A DNA stretch of 9,476 bases, taken from the NCBI GenBank assembly GCA_937958345.1, contig CALGNW010000259.1, positions 1 through 9,476 of the forward strand, in the 5' to 3' direction. Of this stretch, positions 5,784 through 9,476 are shown one piece after another; position 1 is the first letter of the stretch; each line of letters begins with the position of its first letter. The position numbers and the translations under genes were made by a program. Under the pieces are notes generated by a model that worked only from the letters and a program-made list of their open reading frames with translations, did no database searches and had not been told where the DNA came from. This DNA comes from an uncultured Neomegalonema sp. (GTDB lineage: Bacteria > Pseudomonadota > Alphaproteobacteria > Rhodobacterales > Rhodobacteraceae).

Positions 5784-7111
5784 CACCCGCCGGGCGATTT
5801 TCGCATCGAGTCAGGCAGCCACGTCGCCAGTTCAGGAATAACGACGAGGATGACGACCATAACGACCATAATCAGGAACATCGGGAAGGCCGTCTTCGCG
5901 ATGTAGCCCATTTCGTGCTTGGTCAATCCCTGCATGACAAAGAGGTTAAAGCCGATGGGCGGGGTGATCTGGGCCATTTCGACCACGACGACAACAAAGA
6001 TGCCGAACCAGATCATATCAAAGCCCGCCTCGCGGAAGGCGGGGATATTCACCATCGGTTCGATAATGGCCATGGTCAGAACGACGGATGAAATGCCGTC
6101 CAGAAAACAGCCGATCACGATATAAAACAGCGTCAGGGCGGCGATCAGTTCGTAAATGCTGAGGTTCTTTGCGGCGATGTATTCCGCCAGAGCGCGCGGC
6201 AGGCCGGTGAAGCCCATCGCCAGTGCGAGAAATGCCGCGCCCATCAGGATAAATGCGACCATTGCCGAGGTGCGAACCGCCCCCATCAGCGATGCGCCGA
6301 AGGTAGAGGGCGTGAGCGAGCCTTGTACGAGTGCGAGGAACAACGAGCCGAGGACACCGAGGGCCGCGGCCTCGGTCGCCGTGGCCTTGCCGGTATACAT
6401 CGAGCCGATGACGAGGGCGATCAGCAACAGGACAGGGATCAGAAAGCGCGAGGTCCAGAGCTTGCTGCGAAAACTGGTTTTCGGTTCGGGTTCAGGGCGC
6501 TGGCCGGGGAACAGGAAGTGCCATGCGACCACATAGGCCATGAACATCGCGGCCAGTGTCAGGCCGGGAACGACGCCCGCCATGAACAACTTGGAAATCG
6601 ATTCGTTGATCGTGACGCCGTAGACAATCAGCGTCAGGGACGGCGGGATCATCAGGCCCAGCGTGGCCGCGCCCGCAAGGGTTCCGACGGTCATAAATTC
6701 GGGGTAGTTGCGCCTGCGCAGTTCGGGGATCGACATTTTGCCGACCGTGGTCAGCGTTGCGGCGGACGAACCCGAAACGGCGGCAAAGACGGTACAGCCG
6801 ACAATGTTGGTGTGCAGCAAGCCGCCGGGCAGACGCGCCATCCACGGGGCGAGGCCACGGAACATGTCCTCGGACAAGCGCGTTCTGAAGAGGATTTCCC
6901 CCATCCATATGAACAGCGGCAGGGCGGTGAGCGTCCAACTGGAGGACGCGCCCCAGATCGTTGTGATCATCGCGTCGCCCGCAGGGCGGCTGGTGAACAT
7001 TTCCATGCCCACAATCGCAACGCCGAGCAGGGCCAGCGCGACCCAGATGCCCGTACCGAGCAACAGGAACAGGACGAAGATGAAGATGCCGGTGAGGTAC
7101 AGTTCTTCCAT
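5783..7111 (-). CDS. dctM: TRAP transporter large permease subunit, DctM family
   Basis: 442 residues, a normal length for DctM, with about 12 membrane helices across the whole protein. Family segments are easy to see: ALPLFIWMGEIL (63-74), AAVSGSSAATLTTVGKMSIPEL (110-131, the first hairpin region), MIPPSLTLIVYG (154-165), ATEAAALGVLGS (245-256), CFLDGISSVV (335-344) and QITPPIGFNLFVMQG (381-395). DctM is the elevator subunit of the sodium-driven TRAP uptake system and forms a complex with DctQ. The start at 7111 is three bases after the dctQ stop, with a strong GGAGG eight bases upstream inside dctQ. The 3' end overlaps the BASS gene by one base. The substrate cannot be told from this subunit. 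Confidence 0.95.
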   Translation of the reverse strand: MEELYLTGIFIFVLFLLLGTGIWVALALLGVAIVGMEMFTSRPAGDAMITTIWGASSSWTLTALPLFIWMGEILFRTRLSEDMFRGLAPWMARLPGGLLHTNIVGCTVFAAVSGSSAATLTTVGKMSIPELRRRNYPEFMTVGTLAGAATLGLMIPPSLTLIVYGVTINESISKLFMAGVVPGLTLAAMFMAYVVAWHFLFPGQRPEPEPKTSFRSKLWTSRFLIPVLLLIALVIGSMYTGKATATEAAALGVLGSLFLALVQGSLTPSTFGASLMGAVRTSAMVAFILMGAAFLALAMGFTGLPRALAEYIAAKNLSIYELIAALTLFYIVIGCFLDGISSVVLTMAIIEPMVNIPAFREAGFDMIWFGIFVVVVVEMAQITPPIGFNLFVMQGLTKHEMGYIAKTAFPMFLIMVVMVVILVVIPELATWLPDSMRKSPGG

Positions 7112-7114
7112 GGC

Positions 7115-7855
7115 TCAGGCCTCCGCGTACATGGAGTCTTCGATAGTCTCCTCGTTGAAGTTACTGCGTCCCTCAACGATCATACGCATCAGATTATCCC
7201 ATAGACAGATGGCGAGAACGACGGTCCCGATGCTCATGGAGAGTTGCGGTATCCACATCGCGGTTTTGTCGAGATCCTGACTGATCTCGCCGAGTTTTTC
7301 CGACTGGAAATTGAACTTTACGGCATAGCGCGCGAAATATGTGGCGAGGACCGCCGCGCAGGCGAAACACCAAAGTTCGCCATATCGCCGGTGGCGTCCC
7401 AGCGCCGTGAGCATCAGATTGACGCGGATATGAGAGCCTGCATTCAGGGCATAGGCGAGGGCGAAAAAGCTGGCAGCGGCCATGCAATAGCCGGCGTAGG
7501 AGGTCGCGCCCGGAAAGGTCTGGCCGGTCCAGCGGGCGATCATCTGGGCGCAGATGACACCCAGCATTGTCAGCATCGCGACGGCGGCGATGATGCCGCT
7601 GATGAAGTAAATTGCGTCGAACAGTTTTCGAGGCCAGCGTTTTCGTGTGCCAAGCCAACTGAGATAGAGCGTCAGCAGCACGGCCGGTATAATAAGCACG
7701 AAGGCGCGGGTGGGCTTCCAGCTGCTTTTGAACTTCTCATGGTAGACCGCCTTGCCGACGTCTTCGATGGTGTCGGAGAGCCACTTGGAGAACGTGTCGA
7801 GGTTGTCAGCGAATACCTGCACGAAATCGGCAGCAGTGCCGAGGAGCGCGTCCAT
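7115..7855 (-). CDS. dctQ: TRAP transporter small permease subunit, DctQ family, with N-terminal extension
   Basis: 246 residues. The core is a typical four-helix DctQ: helices at about 80-104, 118-138, 160-181 and 200-226, with PGATSYAGYCMAAASFFALA (115-134) and the conserved loop GSHIRVNLML (140-149). Ahead of it is an extra segment of about 70 residues, with a charged amphipathic part (1-50) and an additional hydrophobic stretch AFVLIIPAVLLTLYLSW (51-67), so five membrane helices are predicted. Longer DctQ proteins are known, but the family is usually nearer 160-200 residues. DctQ packs against DctM and helps dock the substrate-binding protein. The start at 7855 has GGAG six bases upstream, supporting the long form. 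It is separated from dctP by an unrelated gene and a terminator. Confidence 0.9.
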   Translation of the reverse strand: MDALLGTAADFVQVFADNLDTFSKWLSDTIEDVGKAVYHEKFKSSWKPTRAFVLIIPAVLLTLYLSWLGTRKRWPRKLFDAIYFISGIIAAVAMLTMLGVICAQMIARWTGQTFPGATSYAGYCMAAASFFALAYALNAGSHIRVNLMLTALGRHRRYGELWCFACAAVLATYFARYAVKFNFQSEKLGEISQDLDKTAMWIPQLSMSIGTVVLAICLWDNLMRMIVEGRSNFNEETIEDSMYAEA

Positions 7856-7895
7856 AGAATTCTCCGCAAGGTGGATCAGAATTGGTTCTTGCGAA

Positions 7896-7913
7896 TTAAC
7901 CTAGCGTGGTTAA
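7896..7913. promoter_or_regulatory. TTAACC-N6-GGTTAA inverted repeat upstream of dctQ
   Basis: TTAACC (7896-7901) and GGTTAA (7908-7913) are perfect reverse complements separated by six bases, about 40-58 bases before the dctQ start. GCG flanks the repeat on both sides, offset by two bases, extending the symmetry. The position suits an operator for a dimeric regulator of dctQ-dctM and the BASS gene. The TTAA words are ten bases apart, so it is not a canonical CtrA site. No regulator gene lies nearby and no clear -35/-10 pair was identified in the 166-base gap. Confidence 0.4.
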
Positions 7914-8021
7914 CGCGAAGGTAACAGAGCTATCGCGGAGTGAGGCAAGGTATTCGTATTTTTGGAGCGCTTGCGGGGCAAAACCTGCTCCGATCTTGAT
8001 CGAGCAACACTGGTGATCGCG

Positions 8022-8831
8022 TCAGTCGGGTGTCGCGGGAAAGAGAGTTATCATTTGGGCTCTCATCCGTTCTCCGTTTTCGCCACCCGATGAAAGCACC
8101 GCCTGATAAAAATTGATTGTCGCTTGGCAGAATTCAGGGTTTTCAAAATCTGCTTCGACCGCAAGCTTCAAATCACTTACGGAAAGCTTGCTTTTGAGAA
8201 TGATTTTGAGTGCGTGTTCTAATGCAACTTTGGTCGGGTCTTCTCGCGGAGAGACTCTGCCCTCCGGATCAAAAAAAACGCGCAGCGTGGCTGCTGTGAC
8301 GGGATCCGTGAACGGGAGAAGATCGGCCACCCGCCCACTGGGAAGCGCATTTACGCCAGACTCTAGAACGATGTTGCACTCTGTTGGTACTGCTGAGAGC
8401 TCTTCCAACAAAGCGATGTAAGCGCGCAGAGCGGATTTCAGATTATCATCCGACGATGTGCGCGCCTTGTAAGCATTCTCAACTAATAACCGTTGCATCG
8501 CCGGGAGTGCGCCGTCCAGCACAGACGTGTACCTTTTCAATGAATTCGCCTCATCGGCGCTGTACGTCAAAAAACGCTGATATTCATTTGGGGCAAGTTG
8601 CTTAAAGGTCTGGTAGGACTGAACTCTAAAAGGATTTGATGTCAGCACTTCGTCGATCATCTCGACAGTGACCGGAGGTTGGCTTCTCAGGTTCGTCATG
8701 CCGTCATCAAATATTGAGGGAGCAAGACCGCCAAATAAACCACCAAATAACCCGTAGAAGATTAAAGTACGGGTACTAAGAGATTTTTTGGGTTTTTTGG
8801 GATCGTCCAAGGCGCATCCTCTGCGGTTCAT
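8022..8831 (-). CDS. Hypothetical one-pass membrane protein inside the TRAP locus, no family recognised
   Basis: 269 residues from ATG 8831. Residues 8-22 are highly charged (DDPKKPKKSLSTR), followed by one Gly-rich hydrophobic segment, about 23-41 (TLIFYGLFGGLFGGLAPSIF), which suits a signal anchor. The remaining 225 residues are soluble and mostly helical, with LLEELSAVPTECNIVLESGV (about 142-161), a Pro/Asp-rich part LLPFTDPVTAATLRVFFDPEGR and a C-terminal helix with FCQATINFYQAVLSSGG. Two cysteines (in TECN and FCQA) might pair outside the cytoplasm. It lies between the dctP terminator and dctQ, in the same direction. GC is about 41% over 8101-8220, against 62% over 6301-6360 in dctM, suggesting horizontal acquisition. 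An alternative TTG start at 8810 has better ribosome-binding context. It is not a TRAP subunit by any feature I can see. Confidence 0.72.
   Translation of the reverse strand: MNRRGCALDDPKKPKKSLSTRTLIFYGLFGGLFGGLAPSIFDDGMTNLRSQPPVTVEMIDEVLTSNPFRVQSYQTFKQLAPNEYQRFLTYSADEANSLKRYTSVLDGALPAMQRLLVENAYKARTSSDDNLKSALRAYIALLEELSAVPTECNIVLESGVNALPSGRVADLLPFTDPVTAATLRVFFDPEGRVSPREDPTKVALEHALKIILKSKLSVSDLKLAVEADFENPEFCQATINFYQAVLSSGGENGERMRAQMITLFPATPD
8808..8822 (-). promoter_or_regulatory. Shine-Dalgarno sequence favouring a TTG start for the hypothetical gene
   Basis: AGAGGA (8822-8817) lies six bases before an in-frame TTG (8810-8808). The ATG at 8831 has no comparable purine-rich sequence at the right distance. 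Starting at TTG would give a 262-residue protein beginning at DDPKKPKK and leave the membrane anchor intact. Both starts remain possible. Confidence 0.4.
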
Positions 8832-8962
8832 ATGTCTTGTTGAGAAAACGTAGCAAAGATCTTTCTCAATCCAAAGTTCCGCTGAATTGCGTGACAGAAC
8901 CTCTCACTCTCGAGGTGAAGAGCGGGTGCGTTTTGTTCAGAGTTGTCGATGGCTGCATCGGC

Positions 8963-9000
8963 AAAGAAAAACCCTGCTCCGGTTTCCCGAAGCAGGGTTT
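8963..9000 (-). terminator. Strong intrinsic terminator after dctP
   Basis: On the minus strand a 14-bp stem forms from AAACCCTGCTTCGG (9000-8987) and CCGGAGCAGGGTTT (8982-8969), with one G-U pair and a four-base loop GAAA. It runs into TTTTTCTTT (8971-8963). It begins 28 bases after the dctP stop. This should end most dctP transcripts, so the downstream genes depend on readthrough or on their own promoters. Confidence 0.92.
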
Positions 9001-9028
9001 GTTGTCTCAATCGGTGCTGTGAAAGCAG

Positions 9029-9476
9029 TTATTCCTCGTTGTATGCATCGATGACGGCTTTGCCTTCATCGCCGGCCGCTTCAAGCCATTCTTCGGTCAT
9101 CTGCGCGCCGATGACTTTCAGCTCTTCAACCAAGTCATCGCCTGCAACGCCAACGTCCATGCCGCCATCGGCAAGGCCCTTGAGCGTGAAGTCGGTGTAC
9201 TGGATCGAACGGTAAAGGCCGAGTTGAGCGGCCATATCGGCGCAAGCCGTTATCGCGTTCTGGTGGCCCTCGTCGAGGTCTTCCCACGCGTCCATGTTGA
9301 CCATGACGGTGTTGCGGGGCAGCCAGCCGTCGACCGCGTAGAAGTTCGAGACATGCTCCCAGAGTTTCCGGTCATAGCCTGTCGCGCCGGAGGAAATCAT
9401 CGCCTCGACCACGCCGGTTGCGAAAGCCTGCGAGATTTCCGCCGCCTCGATCTGCGTCGGGATCATGCCGGTCAGT
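9029..9476 (-). CDS. dctP: TRAP transporter substrate-binding protein, DctP family (C-terminal 148 residues)
   Basis: The gene enters from the right edge, so the signal peptide and N-terminal lobe are missing; the ATG at 9466 is internal. The visible part has AFATGVVEAMISSGATGYDR followed by a LWEHVSNFYAVDGWLPRNTVMVNMDAW segment. This is the family pattern in which A-x-x-G-V-V/I-D/E precedes the hinge region and a W-P-x-N...VN segment forms part of the C-terminal lobe. A long helical end, rich in Glu and Asp (EELKVIGAQMTEEWLEAAGD), follows. DctP proteins bind organic acids in the periplasm and deliver them to DctQM. The SSxATG variant is seen in several TRAP groups with non-dicarboxylate ligands, but the specificity-setting arginine lies outside the window. 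The terminator follows at once. Confidence 0.9.
   Translation of the reverse strand, partial: LTGMIPTQIEAAEISQAFATGVVEAMISSGATGYDRKLWEHVSNFYAVDGWLPRNTVMVNMDAWEDLDEGHQNAITACADMAAQLGLYRSIQYTDFTLKGLADGGMDVGVAGDDLVEELKVIGAQMTEEWLEAAGDEGKAVIDAYNEE

Noticed and set aside
6323..7204. 293-residue plus-strand open frame opposite dctM and dctQ
   Set aside because: Composition is extreme (Arg, Gly, Gln, His, Asp) and it is antisense to two certain membrane-protein genes.
7896..7913. CtrA binding site before dctQ (TTAA words)
   Set aside because: The two TTAA words are ten bases apart, not seven, so the canonical motif is not met. It is kept only as a generic operator candidate.
8161..8191. Inverted repeat GCAAGCTT ... 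AAGCTTGC
   Set aside because: It is inside the hypothetical coding region and comes from two KL codon pairs (KLSVSDLKLA), so chance codon use is sufficient.
1..9476. CRISPR, tRNA, rRNA, insertion-sequence ends or defence/toxin genes
   Set aside because: No regularly spaced direct repeats, cloverleaf with TTC-loop, transposase or terminal inverted repeat pair, or known defence domain was found in either strand by eye.

Overview
The window is a 9.5 kb stretch of GC-rich chromosome. Its gene set points to an alphaproteobacterium, most likely of the Rhodobacteraceae (marine Roseobacter type). The clues are a FlbT flagellin regulator (a family essentially confined to Alphaproteobacteria), a DctP/DctQ/DctM TRAP transporter, a Rieske oxygenase of the kind common in roseobacters, and codon use rich in G/C at third positions. 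This placement is inference from gene content, not from a marker gene.

Left part (1-2675). The 5' end of a Rieske-type ring-hydroxylating oxygenase gene runs leftward off the window. It is divergent from a complete YheS-like ABC-F ATPase gene (371-2263, +). The ABC-F gene converges on flbT (2274-2675, -) with only 10 bases between the stop codons.

Middle part (2676-4826). A gap of about 660 bases upstream of flbT has no clear gene. It holds an 18-bp perfect palindrome, a 10-bp perfect inverted repeat, a possible 49-residue plus-strand ORF and a plus-strand intrinsic terminator, so some rightward transcript, coding or not, probably ends there. Next, on the minus strand, come a secreted trypsin-fold serine protease and, 35 or 71 bases downstream of it depending on the start used, a small coiled-coil protein resembling FlgN-type flagellar chaperones. 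The protease has an unusual leader: a -10-like box, a 21-bp AT-rich palindrome and a hairpin whose 3' arm contains the Shine-Dalgarno sequence.

Right part (4827-9476). All genes are on the minus strand. Read in the direction of transcription they are dctP (3' part only), a strong intrinsic terminator, an unrecognised one-pass membrane protein of 269 codons with clearly lower GC, then dctQ, dctM and a BASS/SBF-fold transporter gene in a tightly coupled run. DctP would capture an organic acid in the periplasm and pass it to the DctQM membrane complex. The BASS-type carrier is translationally coupled to dctM and may move a related substrate. The unknown gene separates dctP from dctQM and looks like an insertion, or a gene acquired at the transcriptional boundary.

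No tRNA, rRNA, insertion sequence, CRISPR array or phage module was seen. The least explained items are the low-GC membrane protein inside the TRAP locus, the protease leader, and the non-coding stretch upstream of flbT.
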